From Lentzea sp. NBRC 105346 (GTDB lineage: Bacteria > Actinomycetota > Actinomycetes > Mycobacteriales > Pseudonocardiaceae), in NCBI RefSeq assembly GCF_030269605.1, contig NZ_BSTQ01000004.1:248001-312000 (forward strand): DNA of 64,000 bases, in the 5' to 3' direction. The position numbers and the translations under genes were made by a program. Each line of letters opens with the position of its first letter. Positions within the stretch are counted from its first letter, which is position 1. The notes under the pieces are model-generated. The model saw only the letters and a program-made list of their open reading frames with translations, ran no database searches and was not told the origin of the DNA. Below are positions 16,209-23,903 of this stretch, one piece after another.

Positions 16209-17534
16209 TTACGTGAACGACCACCGCTGGTTGGCGCCGGCGTAGCAGTCCCAGAGCTGCAGCCGGGTGCCGTCGGCGGAACTCGGTCCAGTCGCGTCAA
16301 GGCATCTGCCGGACGCGGGGTTGCGCAGCGTGCCGTCCGCCTGCGCCTGCCACTGCTGGTTCGGGGCGCCGGTGCAGTCCCAGATCTGCGTCACCGCGCC
16401 GTTGGCCGTGCCGGTAGCGTCCAGGCACTTGCCGAGCGCCCTCAGTGTTGTGCCGTTGCGGCTCCACTGTTGTGCGTTGGTGCCGTTGCACGTCCACAGC
16501 TGCACCGCCGTGCCGTTGGCGGAGTTCGCGCCCGCGACGTCGACGCACTTGCCGCCGTAACCGGTGATCGTGCCACCGGTGCTGCCGGAGGCGGTCTCGA
16601 AGATCGCGCTGAGCAGACTCGTGCTGCCGCTGGTGTCCTGCGACAGCTCCCAGTTCATGATTCCGCCCGCGTTGCCCACCGCCCACTGCGTCTTGCGCCG
16701 GATGGTCGGCAGGCCGTTGTAGCACTGCTGCTGGCCGTTGACGGTCGTGCAGTCGCGGTTGGCGTTGGCGGGGTCAATCTGCACAAGCTGCGCGTAGGTG
16801 AGGTAGGTCGGGCGGCTGTAGAACGGCACGCCCAGAACCGCTTTGCTCGCGGGCAGTCCGCGCCCCTTCCAGAAGTTCACGCTGCCGATCGACCAGTCGT
16901 AGTTCGCATGTGGGCTGCCGCCGTCGTACGCCATGATGTTGAGCCAGTCGACCGCGCCGAACACGGCCGGCTGCACCCCCTCCGCCGTGCCGCCCTCGCT
17001 GACGACCGCGGCGGTCAGCAGCTTGCCCCGGCTGTGCATCGCGCTGCTGAGCTGCTGCATCAACGCCGTGAAGTTGTTGCCCGACTGCCCTGGATCCGGG
17101 TACTCCCAGTCGATGTCGACGCCGTCGAGGCTGTACTGGTTGATCGTGCCGACCACGCTGTTGACGAACGTGGTGCGCGCGTTCGCGTTGCCGGCCAGCT
17201 GCTCGAACGCCGAGTCGTTGCCGTCGTTCCAGCCGCCGATCGCGAGCGAGACCTTGACCCCGTTCTGGTGCCCCAGGCTTACCAGTTGCTGGAGCTTGCC
17301 GGGGTCGGGGATCGCCTGCAGCGTGCCGTTGGAGTTCGGCAGCGCGAAGGCGTAGTTGATGTGCGTCAGCTTGCCGTACTGGATGGCGCTGACGTTGCCG
17401 GACCACGACGGCAGGTAGCCGACGCTCTTGAAGCCCGGCGGATACGCGGCTTGCGCCGCCGGTGCCGTGATCGTCATTGTCGCCGCGGCGGCCGCCAGCG
17501 CTAGGCCGGCCGTGGCGAGGCGGGAGATTCGCAT
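16209..17534 (-). CDS. Secreted GH18 chitinase with ricin-type CBM13 domain
   Basis: 441 residues. A Sec signal (about residues 1-30, ending AQAA) precedes a GH18 catalytic domain. The DGVDIDWE motif is at residues 137-144, with E144 the proton donor and the Asp residues assisting. Substrate-binding strands SLAIGGWN and NIMAYD are also present. The last ~120 residues form a CBM13 trefoil with three CLDATG/QLWDC...QxW repeats, which bind sugar chains. The product should hydrolyse chitin outside the cell. The 16-bp palindrome at 17576-17591, just upstream, suggests control by the GlcNAc-sensing repressor DasR. Confidence 0.95.
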   Translation of the reverse strand: MRISRLATAGLALAAAAATMTITAPAAQAAYPPGFKSVGYLPSWSGNVSAIQYGKLTHINYAFALPNSNGTLQAIPDPGKLQQLVSLGHQNGVKVSLAIGGWNDGNDSAFEQLAGNANARTTFVNSVVGTINQYSLDGVDIDWEYPDPGQSGNNFTALMQQLSSAMHSRGKLLTAAVVSEGGTAEGVQPAVFGAVDWLNIMAYDGGSPHANYDWSIGSVNFWKGRGLPASKAVLGVPFYSRPTYLTYAQLVQIDPANANRDCTTVNGQQQCYNGLPTIRRKTQWAVGNAGGIMNWELSQDTSGSTSLLSAIFETASGSTGGTITGYGGKCVDVAGANSANGTAVQLWTCNGTNAQQWSRNGTTLRALGKCLDATGTANGAVTQIWDCTGAPNQQWQAQADGTLRNPASGRCLDATGPSSADGTRLQLWDCYAGANQRWSFT

Positions 17535-17575
17535 GCGGGGTTGCCTTCCACTCCGTGCGCCCGACTGGCGACGGT

Positions 17576-17591
17576 AGGGGTCTAGACCCCT
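17576..17591. promoter_or_regulatory. DasR-like operator (dre) upstream of chitinase gene
   Basis: AGGGGTCTAGACCCCT is a perfect 16-bp palindrome. It differs from the dre consensus AGTGGTCTAGACCACT at one symmetric position in each half. It lies about 42 bp upstream of the chitinase ATG, where DasR binds in Streptomyces chitinase promoters. Confidence 0.7.
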
Positions 17592-17602
17592 GGCAGGAAG
17601 AT

Positions 17603-17620
17603 CGTTCCGGGACCGGAACG
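17603..17620. promoter_or_regulatory. Second inverted repeat in the chitinase/GH5 divergent region
   Basis: CGTTCCGGGACCGGAACG has 8-bp arms around a 2-base centre, 11 bp beyond the dre-like palindrome and 170 bp before the GH5-like gene. It could be an operator for a second regulator of either gene; none is identified. Confidence 0.4.
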
Positions 17621-17789
17621 GATTCCGGTACGGCGCTCAGCTTCGCCACGTACACAAGGGAAGCGATTCCGCTTGAGAAGTGCTAGCGCGGGCTGATCTT
17701 GACATTCCCCGAACATCGCCCGAACCCGAAACGATCACGGGCCCGGCAACGTATCGCCCCGAACGGTTTCCGATCATCGAGGGGATGAC

Positions 17790-18818
17790 ATGACACGCTA
17801 CAGACGGGTTTTAGCCGGTTTGCTGATGTCGGCAGGGCTGGTGGCAGGGCTTGCTCCAGCGTCGGCCGATCCGGGGCCGGCCGCGCTGGGGCGGCTGTCG
17901 GTGTCCGGTGCGGACATCGTCGATCCGGCCGGGCACCCGATCGTGCTGCGGGGGTACAACTGGGGCCAGTGGGGCACGGTCCAGCCGCAGGACCCCGGTG
18001 ACAACGTGGCGGCGGGCGCGAACTCGGTCCGCATTCCGTTGCGCTGGTGGGGCGAGTGGAAGGACGGCGTGGACAGCCGTGACCCGGACGCGCCGGGCCA
18101 CATCTCGCCCGCGCACCTCGCGACCCTCGACCAGACCGTCGCGTGGGCGAGCAGCCACCACATGTGGATCACGCTGTTCGTCGACTCGGACTACGGGCAG
18201 GGGGCCGGTGGCCGTCCGGACAACTTCTGGACCAACCCGGAGAAGAAGCGGGAGTTCGCCGAGGTCTGGCAGTTCCTCGTCCGGCGGTACAAGTCGACCG
18301 CGTACATGGGCGCGTTCGAGATCCTGCCCGAGCCGAAGCCGATCGGCGTCGACGACGCCGGGGTGCGCGCGTTCTACGACGAGATGATCGGCGTGATCCG
18401 CGGTATCGACCGCCGGACCCCGGTTGTGGTGGGGCCGAACGACAACTACAACTGCGGTCACCTCGCGGGCGCCTACACCACGGTCGACCCGAAGGTCATC
18501 TACACCTGCAACTACTTCATCTTCGACAAGCCGCTGAACCGGATTCCGGGCATCGTCGACTTCCGGAACACCCATCACGCGCCGGTGTGGATCAACCAGG
18601 TCGGCATCGAGAGCGGTGACACCGACGCCAAGTTGAAGGCCCGCACCGTGCTGCGCGCGTTCGAAGACAACAACATCGGCTGGGCGTGGTGGACGTACCG
18701 GATTGTCGGTACCAACCCGAACACGCACGGCATCTACTACCGCGACCCGTCCGATCCCAACGCGTGGATCGTGAAGGCGGACTGGCTCGCTCTGGTGAAC
18801 GGCTTCCTCGCCGCGTAA
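17790..18818 (+). CDS. Secreted glycoside hydrolase family 5-like protein
   Basis: 342 residues with a signal peptide (about 1-26, cleavage near PASA). The TIM-barrel features of GH5/cellulase-like enzymes are present: VLRGYNWGQW, NSVRIPLRWW, an acid/base region FEILPEPKP (E171), and a late WAWWTYR. At the strand that normally carries the nucleophile the sequence is VWINQVGIESG, with Gln260 where GEFG-type motifs have Glu; E264 lies four residues on. The protein may therefore be a binding protein, or may use E264. It is divergent from the chitinase gene, and a strong hairpin follows. Confidence 0.8.
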   Translation: MTRYRRVLAGLLMSAGLVAGLAPASADPGPAALGRLSVSGADIVDPAGHPIVLRGYNWGQWGTVQPQDPGDNVAAGANSVRIPLRWWGEWKDGVDSRDPDAPGHISPAHLATLDQTVAWASSHHMWITLFVDSDYGQGAGGRPDNFWTNPEKKREFAEVWQFLVRRYKSTAYMGAFEILPEPKPIGVDDAGVRAFYDEMIGVIRGIDRRTPVVVGPNDNYNCGHLAGAYTTVDPKVIYTCNYFIFDKPLNRIPGIVDFRNTHHAPVWINQVGIESGDTDAKLKARTVLRAFEDNNIGWAWWTYRIVGTNPNTHGIYYRDPSDPNAWIVKADWLALVNGFLAA

Positions 18819-18827
18819 CGCCGAACG

Positions 18828-18864
18828 GGCTCACCAAGGCGAACACGGATCGCCTTGGTGAGCC
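18828..18864. terminator. Bidirectional hairpin terminator
   Basis: A perfect 15-bp stem (18828-18842 with 18850-18864) and a 7-base loop separate the convergent ends of the GH5-like gene and the small gene at 18884-19258. Confidence 0.8.
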
Positions 18865-18883
18865 TTTCGGCCGGATGAGCGAT

Positions 18884-19258
18884 TCAGGCGCCGGCCAGTG
18901 CCGCGGCAGGGGGCCGCAGCAGCGACTTCAGCTCTGGACCGCGGTCGGGATGCACCTCGATGCACCCGCCGAACTGCCCGTGCAGAGCCGACTCGATCTC
19001 GGTCAGCAGCTGGGCCATCAGGCGGGCTGCCCGGTCAGCCGTAGCGGCCCTGGCGACGACGTGCGACCGGGCACCGGATGGCCCGATGTCGTCACTCAGT
19101 TGCACCAGTACGACGTGGTCGCGGGAGAGTCGCATCGACACCCGGTCGCATCTGCCGGTCCAGATCCTCGTGACCAGGTCGGCGCGCACCACGCCGCTCT
19201 CCTCGGTGCGCAGCCACACCCGTGCTGACGTCGGGAAACGGCGCTCGCTGGGGCTCAT
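18884..19258 (-). CDS. Hypothetical protein, 124 residues
   Basis: I do not recognise a family. From the ATG at 19258 the protein reads MSPSERRFPTSARVWLRTEE and appears to be a soluble alpha/beta protein. A hydrophobic strand pair (DHVVLVQLSDD, SHVVARAA) and an amphipathic helix (AARLMAQLLTEIESAL) are visible. The frame stays open to 19510, but that part overlaps the divergent regulator gene and has atypical composition. It is divergent from the TPR regulator at 19398, with 139 bp between them; joint regulation is possible. Confidence 0.6.
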   Translation of the reverse strand: MSPSERRFPTSARVWLRTEESGVVRADLVTRIWTGRCDRVSMRLSRDHVVLVQLSDDIGPSGARSHVVARAATADRAARLMAQLLTEIESALHGQFGGCIEVHPDRGPELKSLLRPPAAALAGA

Positions 19259-19397
19259 ACCCAACCTCGATTCCAACCCGTTCGGTGACTTATACCCACC
19301 GGTGTCGACTGTGCACAATGAGTGAGCATCCTGGGAAGTCTCGAGCGGCGCCCAAGGTGTTGAAAACCCGGCCGTGTTGAACACCGGAGGGCTGGTC

Positions 19398-20732
19398 ATG
19401 CGGCGGCGAGTCCCGAACGTGCAGCTCCGCCTGCTCCTGGCCGAGGCGGGCTGGACCGGCGAGGCGCTGGTCCGCACGGTCAACGAGCTCGGCGTCGAGG
19501 CCGGTCTCACGCTCGGTTACCAACGATCGTCGGTCACCCAATGGTTGTCAGGCGTTCGACCGAGGTCACCAGTCCCGGAACTCGTGGCCGAAGGACTCTC
19601 CCGCGCGCTTGGACGTCGTGTCACGGTCGGTGACACCGGACTCGGCCGGACCGGCGAGACCGATCTGAGCGCATGGTGGGGGGATGCCGTGGAGAGGCTC
19701 GCTGACGCGGGGCGCAGAGCGCTGCTCAAGGGCACGACGTACACCGTCGCGGCCCTCGCCGTGCCCACGTGGGCGGCCGTGAGCTCGTCCCGGCTCGGCG
19801 GCGCCGGCCAGGCGGCCGGGGACGGCACGCCGGTGGGGCGCGCGGAAGCGGAGTCGGCGGCGGCGATGATCCGCGTCTTCTCCGACAGCGACACGGCACT
19901 CGGCGGTGGGTACGCCCGGCAGGCGCTGGCCGGTTACCTGAGCACCACCATCGCGCCCTGGCTCCGTGCCGACACGGCTCCGGCCGTCCACCGTGAACTG
20001 CTCACGACCGCGGCGCGACTGAGCTATCTGTGCGGCTTCATGTGCTTCGACGACGAGTTGCACGGCAGTGCCCAGCAGTACTACCTGACCAGCCTGCGCC
20101 TGGCGGCCGAAGGCGGCGACGGGTACGGCTACGCCATCGCGTTGCGGGCACTGAGCGTTCAGGCGCACCACCTGGGGCACCACCCGCAGGCGCTCGACCT
20201 GGCGGAGAGCAGCGTGCGAACGGCCTCGGCCGCGCCCGCGCACAGCCGCGCGTTCCTGTTGGGACAGCTGGCGGTGGCCCAGGCCGCCGTCGGCAACCGC
20301 CGCGACGCCATGGCGACGCTGGCCGCCGCGGACCGGCACCTCGCCCGCTCCTCCAACTCCTCACCGGCCGTGGGCGCCTACCACCCGGCGTCGCTGGCGC
20401 ACCAGCACGCGGCCACAGCCGTCTCCCTGGGGGATCGCGCGACGGCGATCCGGGCGCTGGCGTCCTCACTTCGGTGCCGCCCACCCCACGAACGTCGCTC
20501 CCGTGCCATCACGCTCGCCCAGCTCGCGGAGCTCCAGATCGCCGAGGGCCGGCTCGAGCGGGCCTGCTCGACCTGGCAGGACTTCCTCGACGACTACCCG
20601 CTGCTGAGTTCGCGGCGAGCCGACCGGGCAATGGCCTCGTTGCGAGCGCACGCGCGGGCGCATCAGCGCAACCCGGTTGCCCGTGCGTTGCTGGAGCGGG
20701 CGCGCAGTCTGGTGACCGCGTCGCGCCGGTGA
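19398..20732 (+). CDS. TPR-containing regulator (NsdA-like)
   Basis: 444 residues. The ATG at 19398 is seven bases after GGAGG; an upstream TTG in frame is less likely. The N-terminus (VQLRLLLAEAGWTGEALVRTVNELG...SVTQWLSG) looks like a divergent helix-turn-helix. A short hydrophobic stretch (TYTVAALAVPTWAAVSS) and then TPR-like helices (LSYLCGFMCFDDELHGSAQQ, ALSVQAHHLGHHPQALDLA) follow. Streptomyces proteins with this layout (NsdA group) influence sporulation and antibiotic production. The C-terminal VARALLERARSLVTASRR is repeated in DNA 101 bp further on. Confidence 0.75.
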   Translation: MRRRVPNVQLRLLLAEAGWTGEALVRTVNELGVEAGLTLGYQRSSVTQWLSGVRPRSPVPELVAEGLSRALGRRVTVGDTGLGRTGETDLSAWWGDAVERLADAGRRALLKGTTYTVAALAVPTWAAVSSSRLGGAGQAAGDGTPVGRAEAESAAAMIRVFSDSDTALGGGYARQALAGYLSTTIAPWLRADTAPAVHRELLTTAARLSYLCGFMCFDDELHGSAQQYYLTSLRLAAEGGDGYGYAIALRALSVQAHHLGHHPQALDLAESSVRTASAAPAHSRAFLLGQLAVAQAAVGNRRDAMATLAAADRHLARSSNSSPAVGAYHPASLAHQHAATAVSLGDRATAIRALASSLRCRPPHERRSRAITLAQLAELQIAEGRLERACSTWQDFLDDYPLLSSRRADRAMASLRAHARAHQRNPVARALLERARSLVTASRR

Positions 20733-20867
20733 TCCACCTCGGCGGCGTACGACGCCGGGTGCCTCAGCGCGTCCCGGTCGCCCGTGCGTTGCTGGAGTGG
20801 GCGCGCAGTCTGGTGACGGCCTCACGTCGGTGAGTCACCTCGGTCGTCACCCGACGGCGTACGACGC
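20661..20867. repeat. Imperfect tandem duplication across two convergent gene ends
   Basis: 20661-20755 and 20762-20867 are diverged copies offset by 101 bp (112 bp at the far end, owing to an 11-bp insertion). The shared core includes CCCGTGCGTTGCTGGAG and GCGCGCAGTCTGGTGAC. Copy 1 encodes the last residues and stop of the TPR regulator. Copy 2 encodes, on the other strand, the C-terminus of the IspH-like protein. Confidence 0.8.
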
Positions 20868-21741
20868 TCAGGGGTCCGAGGCCGCGCAGCACTTCGATCA
20901 CCTCGTCGACCAGGGCCGGATCACCGGGCGCGATCCCGACGGTCGCCGCCTGAACCAGCCAGTGCGCGCGGAGCCGGCCGACATCCGACAGCTCCCGCAC
21001 CTGGCCGTGCGTGTGCGGGACGTCCTCGGTCCACCCGCACACCAGCAGAAGATCGCTGGCACTCGCCACGGACCGCAGCGCCTCCCGCCGATCCGATGCG
21101 GCATAACAGAACTCGTCGGGATGCTGGCCACGCAACCGTGGAAACCGCCGCCGCAACGCGGCGAGGATCACCGCGGCGTCCTCGACGGGGATTCCGGGCA
21201 GCACCACGAAGGACAGCCGCTCCGGATCCACACCGTCCACTGTGGCCACGTCCTCGACTCGGCTGACCAGAACGGTCGCCACACCGGTCAGCGGAGCGGC
21301 CCGGCGGCCGATCAGGATCACCGTGTCACCGCGCGCGGCGAACTCGCGGACTCTCACCAGCGCGGTGGCCAAGGGCGAGTCTTCCGGCGTGGTCGCGGCG
21401 ATCAGCACCCGCCTGGTGCGCAACACGGCCGACCACGTCTCGACCAACTGCTCCGCCGCGTCCAAACCGGACTCGTCGTCCTCGTGCGCGGCGACACCCA
21501 GTCCGCTCACGCCGTCTTGGCCCAGCCACGTGGTCGCGAAGAGCACGGCGTCGCCGGTGCCGACCCGGACCGTGCCCCGGCGCACCCGGCGGTCAGCCTG
21601 GCGCAGGCCCGCGGCGAGCAGCGGAGCCGCGCGACACTCGGCCCATCCGCGCCGGGGATGGGCGAATCCCGTGGCTACTACCACTTCACCCGGTGCGACA
21701 CCGGATGCGGACAACCTCGCGCGTTCAACACTCCGGTTCAT
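20764..21741 (-). CDS. IspH/LytB-like protein lacking most iron-sulfur ligands
   Basis: 325 residues from the ATG at 21741 (MNRSVERARLSASG). The central and C-terminal parts align by eye with 4-hydroxy-3-methylbut-2-enyl diphosphate reductase: LSFVVLPGIPVEDAAVIL, ALRRRFPRLRG, DEFCYAASDRREALRSV and VGIAPGDPALVDEVIEVL. Of the three cluster cysteines only the third (C212) is kept. The first (PRGFC) reads PRRGW with a Cys three residues later, and the second (DATCP) reads AATTP. The HPEVEG glutamate and the TQTT region are gone too. It is unlikely to be a normal IspH. A longer start at 21816 would run through a palindrome. It converges on the TPR regulator, and its last residues lie in duplicated DNA. 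Confidence 0.7.
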   Translation of the reverse strand: MNRSVERARLSASGVAPGEVVVATGFAHPRRGWAECRAAPLLAAGLRQADRRVRRGTVRVGTGDAVLFATTWLGQDGVSGLGVAAHEDDESGLDAAEQLVETWSAVLRTRRVLIAATTPEDSPLATALVRVREFAARGDTVILIGRRAAPLTGVATVLVSRVEDVATVDGVDPERLSFVVLPGIPVEDAAVILAALRRRFPRLRGQHPDEFCYAASDRREALRSVASASDLLLVCGWTEDVPHTHGQVRELSDVGRLRAHWLVQAATVGIAPGDPALVDEVIEVLRGLGPLSVVRRRVTTEVTHRREAVTRLRAHSSNARATGTR

Positions 21742-21787
21742 GTCGGCAGCTTTCTCCGGTGGTGCCGGTGAACTACTGGCCGCGATC

Positions 21788-21806
21788 GGTCTACCGTGAG
21801 TAGACC
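21788..21806. promoter_or_regulatory. Palindrome upstream of IspH-like gene
   Basis: GGTCTAC and GTAGACC flank a 5-base centre (CGTGA), 47 bp upstream of the chosen ATG. This is a plausible operator. The regulator is unknown. Confidence 0.4.
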
Positions 21807-21844
21807 GGGCCTGCAACCAGCGCTCCCGATCGGGTGAACCGGAC

Positions 21845-21872
21845 GGGCCTCCCCAGGTGACCGAGGAGGCCC
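21845..21872 (-). terminator. Possible terminator after aminopeptidase gene
   Basis: GGGCCTCC and GGAGGCCC (8-bp arms, 12-base loop) sit just past the M1 peptidase stop on the minus strand. It is weaker than the other hairpins in the window. Confidence 0.45.
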
Positions 21873-21879
21873 TTCCCGG

Positions 21880-23694
21880 TCAGCCCTCGACGCGGTGCGA
21901 CGCCCAGAACGGCGTCAGGTCCGTCGAGCCCGCAGCGGCCTGCGCCGCCGCCTTGAACTCGGCGGTCGTCGAGACGCCGTACCAGTGCGACTGGGCGTAG
22001 GACTTCATCAGGTTCGCCATCGCCGTGTCACCGATGAGCCGACGCAGGTCGTGCAGCGTGCACTTGCCGTAGTTGTAGACGACGGTGGAGTAGCGCGAGG
22101 AGTGCGCGTCCCAGTACGCCATCGAGTTGCTCAGCTTCTCCGCGCTCGACTGCCAGGTGATGCCGCAGCCGCTGCCGCTGATACCCCGGTAGAGGTCGGT
22201 GGCGTAGTCGGTGAAACTTTCGTCCAGCCACGGCGAGTTGTACTCGTCGTTGCCGACGATCCCGTAGAACCACTGGTGCGCCAGCTCGTGCGGGAGGGCC
22301 ACGTTCGACACCAGGTCGAGCACGAACCCTGGGTACTCCATGCCGCCGAACCAGAAGTTGTTGTCCAGTACGACATCCATCTCCTGGTACGGATAGTCGC
22401 CGAACCGGCCGGAGTGCACGTCCAGCGCGTCCTTCGCCAGCGTCAGCATCGAGTTCGCGCTCCCGCTCGAGATCCCGCTCGTCCCGTAGACGTTGACCTT
22501 GTAGCCCTTCGCCGACGTGCCGGAGATCTTGGAGAACGGACCGGCCGCCCACGCGAACTCTCGCACGTTGGCCGCGGTGGCGTGGGTGATCGTGTTGCTG
22601 CCGCTGACGGTTTCCGCCGACGTGCCGGTGGCCGGCGTGAGCAGTGCCGTCGGGTGCGTCAGGGTGACGTCGAAGTCGCTGATCAGCGCGTAGAACGACT
22701 CGCCGTTGTCGGTGTACGGGTCGAGGTGCCAGCCCGCCCCGTCGCGGACCGCGAGCACCGGCAGCGCGTTGCCGATCATGTTGTACGCGCCGTCGTGGCC
22801 GAACCGGTCGGCGCCGCTGGGCACGACGATCTTCAGGTCGAACCCGATGGTCGCGGACTGTCCCTGTGCCAGGGGACTAGGCAGGGTGATCTTCAGCGCG
22901 GTGCAGTTCACGCTCAGCGCGGACGGCGTGCCGCCGGTGACGTTGGTGACCGTGATCGGCGTCGACGGGCACGTGCCGTGGTAGTTGTCCCACAACCGCA
23001 GGTACACCTCGGGCAGAGCGGTCGGTGCGCCGTTGGTGAAGCCGACCGTCTGGTGGCCGGTCCAGGTGTCGCCCGCGGTGTTGGACGTCAGGTTGACCGT
23101 GTACTTCGGGCTGATCGGCGTCCGGGCGGAGTCCGGCGGCGTGCCACCGCCGGAGGTGGTCAGCGCGAAGTCGTCGAGCAGGAAGTTCGTCACCAGGCTG
23201 GAATCCTCGGATCCGGTCACCGTGAGCGTGACCGTCTGGCCGAGATACGCGGACACATCAACGGTCTTCTGCGCGTATCCGGTGTTCTTGTCCAGGTTGG
23301 AGTAGCTCGCCAGGGTGGCCGAACCGGCCTTCACGGTCAGCTTGTCGTACGCGACCGAGCCGGTCGTCTCTTTGGTGTCGATGTGGATCCAGAACGTCAG
23401 CGTCGCCGAGGAGCAGCCCGACGGCAGGGTGACGGACTGCGACAGGGTGTCGGTGTGGGTCGTGCCGTCGCCGCCGAGCCAGGCGTCGGTGTTCCCGCTG
23501 TGCGCGGGTTCCGCGGTGGTTCCGGCGGTGATGACGCCCGCGGTCTGGGTCCACGGCGTCGTCCCGTTCTCGAAGCCGCCGTTGACGATCACCTGGTCAC
23601 CACACGTGGCGGCTTGCGCCGGCGTGGTGGACGTGGTGACGCCGAACAGGGCGACGGCGAACGCGAGCGCGGCAGGGAGCGCTCTTGTGGTCAT
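21880..23694 (-). CDS. Secreted M1-family metallopeptidase with N-terminal beta-sandwich domain
   Basis: 604 residues. A signal peptide (about 1-28, ending AQAA) is followed by a carbohydrate-binding/CBM-like beta domain (VIVNGGFENGTTPWTQ ... FLLDDFALT, to about residue 180). Then come the M1 N-terminal beta domain and the gluzincin catalytic domain. Its substrate motif is GGMEYPG (450-456), and its zinc site is HELAH (469-473) with E492 in WLDES. The exopeptidase would remove N-terminal residues from extracellular peptides. The GAMEN variant GGMEY is usual in actinomycete secreted forms. It lies beside a secreted repeat protein and an S8 protease, fitting a secreted protein-degradation group. 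Confidence 0.93.
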   Translation of the reverse strand: MTTRALPAALAFAVALFGVTTSTTPAQAATCGDQVIVNGGFENGTTPWTQTAGVITAGTTAEPAHSGNTDAWLGGDGTTHTDTLSQSVTLPSGCSSATLTFWIHIDTKETTGSVAYDKLTVKAGSATLASYSNLDKNTGYAQKTVDVSAYLGQTVTLTVTGSEDSSLVTNFLLDDFALTTSGGGTPPDSARTPISPKYTVNLTSNTAGDTWTGHQTVGFTNGAPTALPEVYLRLWDNYHGTCPSTPITVTNVTGGTPSALSVNCTALKITLPSPLAQGQSATIGFDLKIVVPSGADRFGHDGAYNMIGNALPVLAVRDGAGWHLDPYTDNGESFYALISDFDVTLTHPTALLTPATGTSAETVSGSNTITHATAANVREFAWAAGPFSKISGTSAKGYKVNVYGTSGISSGSANSMLTLAKDALDVHSGRFGDYPYQEMDVVLDNNFWFGGMEYPGFVLDLVSNVALPHELAHQWFYGIVGNDEYNSPWLDESFTDYATDLYRGISGSGCGITWQSSAEKLSNSMAYWDAHSSRYSTVVYNYGKCTLHDLRRLIGDTAMANLMKSYAQSHWYGVSTTAEFKAAAQAAAGSTDLTPFWASHRVEG

Positions 23695-23903
23695 CGGATA
23701 TTCCTCTCTGCAGGGGCAGGCACAGGGTCATCCGATGGAAGGGTGTCCAGCAAGGCTCGGCTTTTTGACTGGTAACGAAGAAGACCGCTTTGTCCTCTGG
23801 TGTCCTGCTGTCGGTGGCTTTGCCGCTGCTCCGCTTGCGCAGCGGTCAAGGCTCTTTCGTTTCATGGTCGAACCAAGACCTGGCCGCCGCAGTGTTGTGG
23901 GGC

